From: Lentimicrobiaceae bacterium | Lineage (GTDB): Bacteria; Bacteroidota; Bacteroidia; Bacteroidales; F082 | DNA: 36,023 bases | Direction: 5' to 3' | Assembly (NCBI GenBank): GCA_015061335.1 | Contig: SUWT01000017.1 | Span: forward strand, 1 to 36,023 | In this document: piece after piece, positions 7,952-16,032 of the stretch | Layout of the letters: each line of letters begins with the position of its first letter | How positions within the stretch are numbered: position 1 is the stretch's first letter | Program-made: the position numbers and the translations under genes | The notes under the pieces: generated by a model | The model's database searches: none | What the model was told of the DNA's origin: nothing | Seen by the model: the letters and a program-made list of their open reading frames with translations, nothing else

Positions 7952-8950
7952 ATGAAAGAGATTGTTTTAAGCGGTATAAGACCTACAGGAAATCTTCACC
8001 TAGGAAATTATTATGGTGCGGTTCAAAACTTTATAAAATTACAGGATAAATACAACTGCTATTTCTTTATAGCTGATTATCATTCACTTACCACACATCC
8101 ACATCCTGATGATCTTCATGGTAGAGTAAAACAGATTCTGGTAGAATATTTGGCTGCAGGTTTGGATCCTGAAAAAGCAACTCTATATGTCCAAAGTGAT
8201 GTACCGGAAGTAGTGGAATTATATCTTTTCTTGAATATGAACGCATATATCGGTGAGTTAGAACGTGTTACAACATTCAAAGAAAAGGTACGCAAACAAC
8301 CTGACAACGTCAATGCAGGACTTCTCACCTACCCTACGCTCATGGCTGCAGATATTTTAATTCACAAATCACATTATATACCTGTAGGTAAGGATCAGGA
8401 GCAGAATCTAGAAAAAGCACGCGACTTCGCAGAACGCTTCAATCGTATATACGGTGTCGATTATTTCCCTATTCCTCAGGGATTTAACTTTGGTAACGAA
8501 TTAATTAAAGTTCCAGGTCTTGATGGAAGCGGCAAGATGGGAAAATCTGAAGGCGAAGGTAATGCTATCTTCTTATATGAAGACGACAAATCTATACGTA
8601 AGAAAGTGATGCGCGCCGTCACTGATAGCGGTCCTACAGAACCTAATCAGACAAAGCCGGAACCTATTCAAAACCTCTTTAATCTTATGAAGATAGTCTC
8701 AAAACCAGAGACAGTGCAGTTCTTCGATGATGCCTACAACAATATGAGCATTCGTTATGGCGATATGAAAAAACAACTCGCTGAAGATATTATTCAAGTT
8801 GTCACTCCTTTCCGCGAACGTATCAACGAATTGGCAAGCAATGACGAATACATTAAAAAAGTAGCTCGAATGGGCGCAGAAAAAGCTCACGAAAGCGCTA
8901 GCAAGACAATTAAAGAAGTTAGAGAGATAATAGGATTTAGAAGTTTCTAA
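7952..8950 (+). CDS. trpS: Tryptophanyl-tRNA synthetase
   Basis: Class I aminoacyl-tRNA synthetase that charges tRNA-Trp. The 332-residue length is normal for bacterial TrpRS. The ATP-binding HIGH-type motif is PTGNLHLGNYYGA (HLGN 16-19) and the KMSKS-type loop is GKMGKSEG (195-199). It is the first gene after a divergent promoter. No terminator follows, and the 106-nt gap to hflX is filled by a heptamer array, so read-through into hflX-tatD-ansA is likely. Confidence 0.96.
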   Translation: MKEIVLSGIRPTGNLHLGNYYGAVQNFIKLQDKYNCYFFIADYHSLTTHPHPDDLHGRVKQILVEYLAAGLDPEKATLYVQSDVPEVVELYLFLNMNAYIGELERVTTFKEKVRKQPDNVNAGLLTYPTLMAADILIHKSHYIPVGKDQEQNLEKARDFAERFNRIYGVDYFPIPQGFNFGNELIKVPGLDGSGKMGKSEGEGNAIFLYEDDKSIRKKVMRAVTDSGPTEPNQTKPEPIQNLFNLMKIVSKPETVQFFDDAYNNMSIRYGDMKKQLAEDIIQVVTPFRERINELASNDEYIKKVARMGAEKAHESASKTIKEVREIIGFRSF

Positions 8951-8958
8951 TTAATTGG

Positions 8959-9056
8959 TTTAAGGTTTAAAGTTTAAGGTTTAAGGTATTAATTCTCAAC
9001 TTTCAACTTTCAACTTTCAACTTTCAATTTTCAATTCTCAATTTTCAGTTTAATAT
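8959..9056 (+). repeat. Phased heptamer array filling the trpS-hflX gap
   Basis: Fourteen consecutive 7-nt blocks with no indel, from 8959 to the base before the hflX ATG. The left part is TTTAAGG-like (four units) and the right part TTTCAAC or TTTCAAT-like (eight units), with degenerate units at the junction and end. Confidence 0.85.
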
Positions 9057-10250
9057 ATGGCAGATAAGTTTGTAGTTTACGAGGAGAAGCAAGAGACAGC
9101 AGTGTTGATTGCGGTGTGCACCCAACAGCAGAATAGGGAGAAGACGGAGGAATATCTGGACGAGCTCGCTTTCTTGATAGAGACTGCTGGCGGAATTCCT
9201 GTGGCGCGTTTTATTCAACCTCTTGACCATCCCAATAGTGTAACCTACCTTGGTTCCGGAAAAATTGAAGAAGTTAGAGAATATATCAAAGCAGAAAATA
9301 TTACAATGGCAGTATTCGATGACGAGTTATCACCGACACAGCTTCGTAATATTGAAAAAGAACTTGAATGCAAGATTTTGGACAGGACGAACCTAATCTT
9401 GGATATTTTTGCGAAAAACGCCAGAACAGCTCATGCCAAGACACAGGTAGAGCTCGCACAATATCAATATATGTTACCACGACTGACAGGTATGTGGACG
9501 CACTTGGAACGTCAGAAAGGTGGCATCGGACTTAGAGGTCCAGGCGAAAAAGAAATAGAGACGGACCGCCGTATCATACGCGACAAGATCACAAGTCTTA
9601 AAGAAAGACTTAAGGAGATCGACATGCAAAAAACCGTCCAAAGAAAGAATCGAGGTCAACTTGTAAGAGTAGCTCTGGTCGGTTATACCAACGTCGGCAA
9701 ATCAACAATAATGAATCTGTTAAGTAAATCGGATGTCTTTGCAGAAAATAAACTTTTCGCTACATTAGAGACAACAGTGCGTAAAGTCGTGGTCGAAAAT
9801 CTGCCATTCTTACTTTCCGACACTGTCGGTTTCATCAGAAAACTACCTCATCAACTCGTAGAATCGTTTAAATCCACTTTAGACGAGGTCAGAGAGTCAG
9901 ACATACTCCTGCACGTGGTTGACATCTCCCACCCCGATTTCGAAGCCCAAATCGAGGTCGTCAACAACACATTAAATGAAATTGGAGCAGGCGATAAAAA
10001 GACCATCATGGTTTTCAACAAGATAGATGCATATAAATTCGAAGAGAAAGACGATGATGATCTTAGTCCTATCACAAAACGTAATTATACTATAGAAGAC
10101 TGGAAAAAGACATGGATGGCAAAAAACAATTCCTGCATATTTATTTCCGCAGTTGAAAAAGATAACTATCAAGAGTTTAGAGAACTTTTGTACAAAGAGA
10201 TAAAAGACATGCATGCCATCAGATACCCATACGATAACTTCCTATATTGA
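9057..10250 (+). CDS. hflX: GTPase HflX
   Basis: Ribosome-associated GTPase that splits or rescues stalled ribosomes under stress. The 397-residue protein has the HflX N-terminal domain, the glycine-rich linker GLRGPGEKEIETDRR (159-173), and a G domain with G1 GYTNVGKS (209-216), G3 DTVGF (255-259) and G4 NKID (321-324). Its ATG directly abuts the last unit of a heptamer array, so the leader sequence is set by that array. No own promoter box is visible. tatD follows after five bases. Confidence 0.96.
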   Translation: MADKFVVYEEKQETAVLIAVCTQQQNREKTEEYLDELAFLIETAGGIPVARFIQPLDHPNSVTYLGSGKIEEVREYIKAENITMAVFDDELSPTQLRNIEKELECKILDRTNLILDIFAKNARTAHAKTQVELAQYQYMLPRLTGMWTHLERQKGGIGLRGPGEKEIETDRRIIRDKITSLKERLKEIDMQKTVQRKNRGQLVRVALVGYTNVGKSTIMNLLSKSDVFAENKLFATLETTVRKVVVENLPFLLSDTVGFIRKLPHQLVESFKSTLDEVRESDILLHVVDISHPDFEAQIEVVNNTLNEIGAGDKKTIMVFNKIDAYKFEEKDDDDLSPITKRNYTIEDWKKTWMAKNNSCIFISAVEKDNYQEFRELLYKEIKDMHAIRYPYDNFLY

Positions 10251-10255
10251 TAATC

Positions 10256-11020
10256 ATGTATATAGACACCCATTCACATATTTACGACAATGCCTTCGAT
10301 AAGGATAGAGAAGAAGTCTTTCAAAGAGCACTAATGACAGGTGTCAATATGATTTTACTTCCTAATACAGATGAGACTACCATAACGCCCATGATGGACT
10401 TCTATGAAAACCATAAAGATAACTGTAGAGTCATGATGGGATTACATCCAGAAGGTGTCAAAGAGGATTATAAAAGGCATCTCAAAGTTATCGAAAAAGA
10501 GTTGGAGAAGAACTGCTGGATTGCCATCGGGGAAATCGGGCTTGACCTTTATTGGGACAAAACTTTTGAAAAGCAACAGATAGAAGTATTAAAGGAACAA
10601 TTACAATGGGCTAAACAATTAAGTCTTCCTGTGTCTTTACACACCAGAGAGGCATTTGACTTAATGTTTAAAATAATTGAAAACGAACAAGATGGCAGAT
10701 TAAACGGTGTCTTTCATTGTTTCAATGGAAATGAAGAACAGGCAAGAACAGCCATCGCTCTAGGTTTTCATCTCGGATTAGGAGGTGTTATCACATATAA
10801 AAACTGTGATGTAAAGACATTTTTAGAGAAAATACCATTGGAAAATATTGTTTTAGAAACCGATGACCCATATTTACCTCCTGTGCCACACAGAGGCAAA
10901 CGCAACGAGCCATCATATATGATAGAGGTAGCAAAAAAAATCGCTGAAACCAAACAAATGGATATCGATGCCGTATCAAAGGCTACATCTGAAAACGCAA
11001 GAAAATTATTTAAATTATAA
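10256..11020 (+). CDS. tatD: TatD-family metal-dependent deoxyribonuclease
   Basis: TIM-barrel hydrolase of the TatD family, with DNase activity in studied members. The first metal ligands are in DTHSHIYD (H6 and H8). Further conserved sites are AIGEIGLDLYWD, SLHTRE, HCFNGN and ETDDPYLPP. Start: a TTG at 10247 overlapping hflX would add three residues, but ATG 10256 gives the classical MYIDTHSH start and is used here (254 residues). It lies between hflX and ansA in a tight same-strand run. Confidence 0.94.
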   Translation: MYIDTHSHIYDNAFDKDREEVFQRALMTGVNMILLPNTDETTITPMMDFYENHKDNCRVMMGLHPEGVKEDYKRHLKVIEKELEKNCWIAIGEIGLDLYWDKTFEKQQIEVLKEQLQWAKQLSLPVSLHTREAFDLMFKIIENEQDGRLNGVFHCFNGNEEQARTAIALGFHLGLGGVITYKNCDVKTFLEKIPLENIVLETDDPYLPPVPHRGKRNEPSYMIEVAKKIAETKQMDIDAVSKATSENARKLFKL

Positions 11021-11037
11021 CATAAAAAATTAAAGCT

Positions 11038-12069
11038 ATGACAGGAGAAAAAACATCATTATTAATACTTTACACCGGAGGTACAATCGGAATGATGCAG
11101 GATCCACAAACCGGCAGTTTAGTACCTTTCGATTTTGATAATTTATATGATCATCTACCTGTTTTAAAAAACTTAGATTATCAGTTAGACTTCTATGCTT
11201 TTGACAATTTGATTGACTCATCAAACATGACACCTGATTTTTGGGTTTCATTAGCGGAGAAGATAGAAGAGAATTATGAGAAATATGATGGTTTTGTAGT
11301 ATTACATGGCTCTGATACCATGGCATATAGTGCGTCCGCACTGAGTTTTATGCTAGAGAATCTTAACAAGCCTGTTGTATTTACAGGGGCTCAATTGCCG
11401 ATGGGCATGGTAAGAAGTGATGGCAGAGAGAACATAATTGCATCAATAGAGATAGCAGCTGCGAAAGATCAAGACACGGCTATGGTACCAGAAGTAAGTT
11501 TATTTTTTGAAAATCAACTTCTTAGAGGCAACAGAACCACCAAGCACAATGCAGAGCACTTCAATGCTTTTGTTTCAGGCAATTATCCGTCATTAGCTGA
11601 TGTAGGAGTTCGCATAAAGTACAATAAGGAATATATCATGAAGCCTAACTTCAAGAAGCTAAAGGTACACAAGAAGTTAGATAATAATGTAGCCATATTG
11701 AAATTATTTCCAGGTATAACAGAAGACTTTGTAAAACATACACTTAACACACCAAATCTAAGAGCTGTTATAATAGAGACATACGGTTCGGGCAATGCAC
11801 CGACAGCCTCATGGTTTATAGAAGAACTTAAAGCCGCTATCGACAGAGGGCTGATAGTTTATAATGTCACACAGTGTAAATCAGGATCTGTAGAAATGGG
11901 ACGATATGAAACAAGTCTAGATCTTGACAGGATAGGAGTAATAAGCGGACACGACATCACTACAGAGTCGGCAATAGCCAAGCTGATGTACCTTTTAGGT
12001 GAGAAATATAGTGTTGAGAAAACGAAAGAATTATTACAGATACCCATCAGAGGAGAAATTACAATATAA
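11038..12069 (+). CDS. ansA: Type I (cytoplasmic) L-asparaginase
   Basis: Hydrolyses L-asparagine to aspartate and ammonia. The 343-residue protein has no signal peptide, as expected for the cytoplasmic type. Two active-site blocks are clear: LYTGGTIGMM with T16 as likely nucleophile, and HGSDTMAYSASAL with T94-type and D93-type residues. The second block usually reads HGTDTM; here it has Ser at the third place. It starts 17 nt after tatD and is the last gene of the trpS-hflX-tatD-ansA run. No terminator hairpin is evident behind it. Confidence 0.94.
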   Translation: MTGEKTSLLILYTGGTIGMMQDPQTGSLVPFDFDNLYDHLPVLKNLDYQLDFYAFDNLIDSSNMTPDFWVSLAEKIEENYEKYDGFVVLHGSDTMAYSASALSFMLENLNKPVVFTGAQLPMGMVRSDGRENIIASIEIAAAKDQDTAMVPEVSLFFENQLLRGNRTTKHNAEHFNAFVSGNYPSLADVGVRIKYNKEYIMKPNFKKLKVHKKLDNNVAILKLFPGITEDFVKHTLNTPNLRAVIIETYGSGNAPTASWFIEELKAAIDRGLIVYNVTQCKSGSVEMGRYETSLDLDRIGVISGHDITTESAIAKLMYLLGEKYSVEKTKELLQIPIRGEITI

Positions 12070-12320
12070 GCATTAATATTAAATAGGTATATAAAAATAA
12101 GAAAAGAAAGTAGTATTTTGTAATAAAAATAAGAAAAAAAACAGAGTTAGAAATAAACAGAAAATGTAATAATCAGAAAAAACAATCGTTAAATAAACAA
12201 TAAAAACATTGATATAAAAACACTTAAGTGTTCAATAAAAAAGAAAATAATGTTTTAAAAAAAAATCTGTTTTTAATAAAAAAATATGTAACTTTGGGGC
12301 GTAATTTAAGACCATTGTAT
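12070..12320. other. A-rich spacer between ansA and tRNA-Ser
   Basis: About 250 bases, strongly A-rich on the plus strand. I see no gene, no terminator hairpin and no tandem repeat, only the tRNA promoter near its end. Confidence 0.6.
12289..12296 (+). promoter_or_regulatory. tRNA-Ser promoter -7 box
   Basis: TAACTTTG fits TAnnTTTG and ends 24 nt before the tRNA. Confidence 0.6.
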
Positions 12321-12408
12321 GGAGAGATGTCCGAGTGGTTGAAGGAGCACGCCTGGAAAGTGTGTATACTCCAAAAGGGTATCGCGGGTTCGAATCCCGC
12401 TCTCTCCG
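12321..12408 (+). tRNA. tRNA-Ser (anticodon GGA)
   Basis: Acceptor arms GGAGAGA (12321-12327) and TCTCTCC (12401-12407) pair perfectly, with G as discriminator. The anticodon stem CACGC/GTGTG encloses loop CTGGAAA, giving anticodon GGA (codons UCC/UCU). A long variable arm and the T-arm GCGGGTTCGAATCCCGC are present, typical of type II tRNA-Ser. The 3' CCA is not encoded in full. No terminator separates it from exbB, 100 nt downstream. Confidence 0.95.
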
Positions 12409-12508
12409 CAAGGAATTGAAAAGCAAGAAATTAAAGAGAAAATTAAACATCAATTAAAATTAATAAGTAATCAAACAAATTAAAAAGTAGTAATCAACAT
12501 TTCCAATT

Positions 12509-13351
12509 ATGAAAAAATTAATTGCTTTACTCACAATTGCTGGTTTTATGACATTCGGTATCAGCAATTCAGTTCTTGCACAAGAAGAACAACAACCAGC
12601 TCAAACAGAGCAAGTCGCAACAGAAGAAGTAGCAGCTGAAGAAGCAGCTCCAGTAGAAGAAGCAGCTCCAGTAGAAGAAGTTGTTACAACAACAATGACA
12701 GAAGTTGAAGAAGAACCAACATTCCACGAAGTACTTAAGAAACAATACATCGATGGTGGTTGGGGTTTCATGACACTCGTTCTCATTGTTTTAGTTCTCG
12801 GTTTGGCTATCTCAATCGAAAGAATCATTTACTTAACATTAAGCACATCTAACACAAAGAAATTATGCGCTGACTTAGAAGAAGCATTGAAAGCTGGCGG
12901 TATTGAAAAAGCTAAGGATCTCTGCCGTAACACACGCGGTCCTGTCGCAAGTATCTTCTACCAAGGTTTAATGCGCTACAACGATGGTCTTGACGAAGTA
13001 GAAAAAGCTATGATTTCTTACGGTTCAGTTATGAGTGGTAACCTCAATAGCGGTTCAAGCTGGATTACATTATGTATCGCTTTAGGTCCTAACTTGGGAT
13101 TCTTTGGTACAGTTATCGGTATGGTTCAAGCTTTCGACGACATCGCTGCAGCAGGTGACATCAGCCCAACAATCGTTGCATCAGGTATGAAAGTTGCTTT
13201 GTTAACAACAGTTTTCGGTTTGATCACCGCTATGATCCTCCAAGTAGCTTATAACTTCATCCTCAACAAGATTGAAGGTATTTTGAATGACATGGAAGAA
13301 AGCACAATCACTTTCATGGACATCTTGAACGAATATTCAAAGAAAAACTAA
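12509..13351 (+). CDS. exbB: MotA/TolQ/ExbB proton channel family protein
   Basis: Proton-channel subunit that energises TonB or Tol-type machines across the envelope. The 280-residue protein has an N-terminal signal-like segment (MKKLIALLTIAGFMTFG...VLAQ), an acidic Glu/Ala/Pro linker and a membrane helix at about 88-113. The MotA/ExbB core follows, with GPNLGFFGTVIGMVQAFDDIAAA and a final long helix pair. The linker contains an 18-nt tandem duplication (EEAAPV). Codon choice is narrow (ACA, GCT, GTT, GGT), suggesting high expression. It heads the module exbB, a four-TM gene and two exbD genes. No TAnnTTTG box is seen between the tRNA and this gene. Confidence 0.92.
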   Translation: MKKLIALLTIAGFMTFGISNSVLAQEEQQPAQTEQVATEEVAAEEAAPVEEAAPVEEVVTTTMTEVEEEPTFHEVLKKQYIDGGWGFMTLVLIVLVLGLAISIERIIYLTLSTSNTKKLCADLEEALKAGGIEKAKDLCRNTRGPVASIFYQGLMRYNDGLDEVEKAMISYGSVMSGNLNSGSSWITLCIALGPNLGFFGTVIGMVQAFDDIAAAGDISPTIVASGMKVALLTTVFGLITAMILQVAYNFILNKIEGILNDMEESTITFMDILNEYSKKN

Positions 13352-13382
13352 TTTATTTCGTTAACCTTAAAAACAGTTAACA

Positions 13383-13805
13383 ATGGATGATAAATTATTA
13401 AAATTATGTAAATACGGGCTTTGGGGTCTCATGGGTATCATTGTCGTTATCCTTGCGATTTGTTTCTTCAAAGGAGAATCAAGTGCTGACATCCAAATGT
13501 ACGTGACATATACACTTGTCATATTGCTCGTTATAGCTATACTCTTTTCTCCTATTTACGGAGCTATTATTAATCCTGGTAACGTTAAGAAAATAGGCAT
13601 CGCTATAGGCTTATTCGCAATAATAGCATTAGTAGCATATCTCATTTCTCCAGGTGCAACATTAAGCGCAGAATATTTAGAGTCAATGGGTGTTACAGCA
13701 AAATCTGAAGCAGTATGCGACTATCTCATGATGTTCGTTTATATTATGCTTGGCGGCACATTTGCCTCAGTTATATATTCAGCAATAGCAAAATTCTTTA
13801 AATAA
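13383..13805 (+). CDS. Four-TM membrane protein in the exbB-exbD operon
   Basis: A 140-residue protein that I cannot assign to a named family. It has four hydrophobic helices (about 12-29, 38-62, 74-92 and 115-135) with short loops and no signal peptide. It lies between exbB (31 nt away) and the first exbD (22 nt away), so it is probably part of, or helps assemble, the same proton-driven complex. That role is inferred from position only. Confidence 0.85.
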   Translation: MDDKLLKLCKYGLWGLMGIIVVILAICFFKGESSADIQMYVTYTLVILLVIAILFSPIYGAIINPGNVKKIGIAIGLFAIIALVAYLISPGATLSAEYLESMGVTAKSEAVCDYLMMFVYIMLGGTFASVIYSAIAKFFK

Positions 13806-13827
13806 ATTAAATTAAGATAATATCAAT

Positions 13828-14403
13828 ATGGCTAAACAAAAAAAGAAAGTACCGGATCTAACTACAGGTTCAATGGCCGATATATCTTTTTTGCTGTTGA
13901 TATTCTTCCTTGTTACCACAACTATGGATACTGACAGCGGTATAACCCGTCGTCTTCCTCCACCAGTTGAAAATCCGGAAATGGATGTCAAAGTTAAAGA
14001 AAGAAACATCATGAACGTCATGATTAATAAGTACGATAAATTATTGGTCAACGGAAAACCAGGTGATCTTACAACCTTAAAAGAAATGACCAAAGAATTC
14101 ATCACACCTAATCCAAATGACGAAAAAGCCCCTGAAACAGAAGTTAAAGAAATTGAACTTCTCGGTAATGTCACGTTGAGTAAAGGTGTCGTATCATTGA
14201 AAAATGACCGTGGTACTTCTTATCTCATGTATATCAGCGTTCAAAATGAATTGGCAAGAGCCTTCAATGAACGAAGAGACGAAATGTCTATGAAATACTT
14301 TGGACAACATTTTGCAGACTTGACAGATAAAGATAAAATCGAAGCTATCAACAAAGCTGTTCCTGTCCGTATTTCAGAGGCTGAACCAGAAGAAATTAAA
14401 TAA
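13828..14403 (+). CDS. exbD: ExbD/TolR-family biopolymer transport protein (first copy)
   Basis: Partner of the ExbB channel, with one N-terminal membrane helix and a periplasmic domain. The helix carries the proton-relay aspartate typical of ExbD/TolR (MADISFLLLIFFLVTT, D18). The 191 residues are longer than the second copy, with an extra acidic insert (PNPNDEKAPETEVKE, about 92-106). Two unlike exbD genes in a row are common in Bacteroidota and suggest a heterodimer. Confidence 0.92.
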   Translation: MAKQKKKVPDLTTGSMADISFLLLIFFLVTTTMDTDSGITRRLPPPVENPEMDVKVKERNIMNVMINKYDKLLVNGKPGDLTTLKEMTKEFITPNPNDEKAPETEVKEIELLGNVTLSKGVVSLKNDRGTSYLMYISVQNELARAFNERRDEMSMKYFGQHFADLTDKDKIEAINKAVPVRISEAEPEEIK

Positions 14404-14406
14404 CAT

Positions 14407-14413
14407 AGGAGAT
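14407..14413 (+). promoter_or_regulatory. Shine-Dalgarno-like site of the second exbD
   Basis: AGGAGAT lies six bases before the ATG at 14420. It is one of the few canonical sites in the window. Confidence 0.5.
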
Positions 14414-14419
14414 ATTAAT

Positions 14420-14893
14420 ATGGCATCAAAATATAGATCAGACGAAGCTAAGCAAGTTCCGCCAATGGCTACAGGTTCAATGTCAGACATTATCTTCATG
14501 TTGATATTCTTCTTCATGGTTACAACTTCCATGCGTGAAGTATCTCTGAAGGTAAAGATGATATTACCAGAAGCAACTGAAGTTCAAAAATTAGAAAAGA
14601 AATCTTTAGTTAGCTACATCTACATCGGACCTCCTACCAATGCTAAAGTATATGGTACAGAGTCACGTATTCAGCTTAATGACCAATATTCAAAGATAAC
14701 TGACGTTATCCCTTATATAGAAGCTGAACGTTTGGCACGTAGCGAAGCTGACCGCCCTCTCCTCACAACATCATTGAAAGTTCATCAGGATGTGAGAATG
14801 GGTCTCGTCACCGATGTTAAACAAGAACTCCGTAAATGTGGTGCATTCCGTATCAATTACTCTGCACGTAAAGGCGAAAAAATCAGCCAATAA
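14420..14893 (+). CDS. exbD: ExbD/TolR-family biopolymer transport protein (second copy)
   Basis: A 157-residue ExbD with the membrane helix SDIIFMLIFFFMVTTSM and conserved D23. The periplasmic part contains LTTSLKVHQDVRMGLVTDVKQELR, a usual ExbD block. It is the last gene of the operon, 16 nt after the first copy, and is followed by a terminator hairpin. The likely client is a TonB-dependent process; a TonB-type receptor is encoded at 23.8-26.4 kb, but no tonB gene lies in the window. Confidence 0.92.
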   Translation: MASKYRSDEAKQVPPMATGSMSDIIFMLIFFFMVTTSMREVSLKVKMILPEATEVQKLEKKSLVSYIYIGPPTNAKVYGTESRIQLNDQYSKITDVIPYIEAERLARSEADRPLLTTSLKVHQDVRMGLVTDVKQELRKCGAFRINYSARKGEKISQ

Positions 14894-14923
14894 TTTACAA
14901 GTTACTTGATTAAATATAAAAAT

Positions 14924-14952
14924 CCCTGGCAGAAATGCTGGGGTTTTTTTTT
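14924..14952 (+). terminator. Terminator of the exb operon
   Basis: The stem CCCTGGCA / TGCTGGGG with loop GAAA is followed by nine T. The heptamer array begins directly after it. Confidence 0.85.
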
Positions 14953-15443
14953 AGAATGAAGAATGATGAATGATGAATGAAGAATGTAGAATGAAGAATG
15001 TAGAATGAAGAATGTAGAATGTAGAATGTAGAATGATGAATGAAGAATGAAGAATGAAGAATGAAGAATGAAGAATGAAGAATGAAGAATGGAGAATGAA
15101 GAATGGAGAATGAAGAATGGAGAATGAAGAATGTAGAATGAAGAATGGAGAATGAAGAATGTAGAATGAAGAATGGAGAATGAAGAATGGAGAATGAAGA
15201 ATGGAGAATGGAGAATGAAGAATGAAGAATGAAGAATGGAGAATGAAGAATGGAGAATGTAGAATGTAGAATGAAGAATGGAGAATGTAGAATGAAGAAT
15301 GAAGAATGAAGAATGTAGAATGTAGAATGGAGAATGAAGAATGGAGAATGGAGAATGGAGAATGGAGAATGAAGAATGAAGAATGAAGAATGTAGAATGA
15401 AGAATGGAGAATGAAGAATGAAGAATGTAGAATGTAGAATGAA
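14953..15443 (+). repeat. Large heptamer array GAATGNN (about 70 units)
   Basis: About 490 bp of tandem 7-nt units GAATGNN, where NN is AA, TA, GA or AT. The phase holds by eye throughout. Units differ only in the variable positions and are intermixed without a clear higher order. It starts right after the exb terminator and ends five bases before the stop codon of the four-helix-bundle gene. Confidence 0.95.
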
Positions 15444-15448
15444 GGGGG

Positions 15449-15799
15449 TTATAGATTTTTTTTAGCTGTTTTTAAAATTGTTGTTATAATGCGTATTATT
15501 TCTTCATTGGCATTGTAATAATTTTCAAATTGGTTTCTGTTTATGTAATCACTTTTATACAAAAGTTCGAGCCAGTATTCTGTTTCTCCAGCTTCTTTTA
15601 ATGATATTGATAGTTTAGCTATGAAATCACGTTTAGACTGCGCAAGAGAGGCTTCTTTTGCATTAGCGCCTATACTTGTACCAGAACGTAAAATCTGCTT
15701 AGAAAGCACATATTCCCTTTTATTTATTAAATATTTATATAAATCTATTATGCTTAATGCATATTCCTTACTTTTATCTAAAATTATATTAGGTCTCAT
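15449..15799 (-). CDS. Four-helix-bundle protein (S23/IVP family)
   Basis: A 116-residue all-helical protein with the hallmarks of the TIGR02436 'four helix bundle / S23 ribosomal' family: LRSGTSIGANAKEASLAQSKRDFIAKLSISLKEAGETEYWLELL. Homologues occur inside 23S rRNA intervening sequences and as stand-alone genes in Bacteroidota; the fold is also shared with Avd of diversity-generating retroelements. The molecular role is unknown. Here it stands alone on the minus strand between two heptamer arrays of the same family in opposite orientation. No reverse transcriptase or rRNA is nearby, and no TAnnTTTG box precedes it. Confidence 0.88.
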   Translation of the reverse strand: MRPNIILDKSKEYALSIIDLYKYLINKREYVLSKQILRSGTSIGANAKEASLAQSKRDFIAKLSISLKEAGETEYWLELLYKSDYINRNQFENYYNANEEIIRIITTILKTAKKNL

Positions 15800-15852
15800 A
15801 ATATTTGATATTTAATTGTTCCGCTTTATTATAATATTTACACCATAAAATT

Positions 15853-15964
15853 CATACTCCATCCATCATTACACATTAATCATTCTCCATTATACATTCT
15901 CCATTACACATTATACATTATACATTATACATTATACATTATACATTATACATTACACATTACA
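15853..15964 (-). repeat. Heptamer array CATTATA (AATG family, minus-oriented)
   Basis: Sixteen exact 7-nt blocks: six CATTATA in a row, plus CATTACA, CATTCTC, CATTAAT, CATCCAT and CATACTC. Read on the minus strand nearly all units are NNNAATG, including GAGAATG, which also occurs in the 14953-15443 array. It is thus an inverted relative of that array on the other side of the four-helix-bundle gene. Confidence 0.92.
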
Positions 15965-15973
15965 CTCCCTTCT

Positions 15974-16008
15974 TTAAAAAAAAAGAGCGATCTGAAACCA
16001 GACCGCTC
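15974..16008 (-). terminator. Terminator of the first T9SS cargo gene
   Basis: The stem GAGCGATCTG / CAGACCGCTC has one mismatch and an AAAC loop. On the minus strand it is followed by nine T. Confidence 0.85.
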
Positions 16009-16032
16009 ATTTTATATTATTAAAGATCTAAA

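Noticed and set aside
12228..12453. Short ORFs across the tRNA-Ser
   Set aside because: They overlap the tRNA on both strands and are artefacts of its conserved sequence.
14953..15443. CRISPR or satellite-like coding repeat
   Set aside because: The 7-nt period leaves no room for spacers and no gene reads through it convincingly.
15449..15799. Diversity-generating retroelement (Avd-like protein)
   Set aside because: No reverse transcriptase and no template/variable repeat pair with adenine-specific changes is present; the sequence fits the S23/IVP family better.
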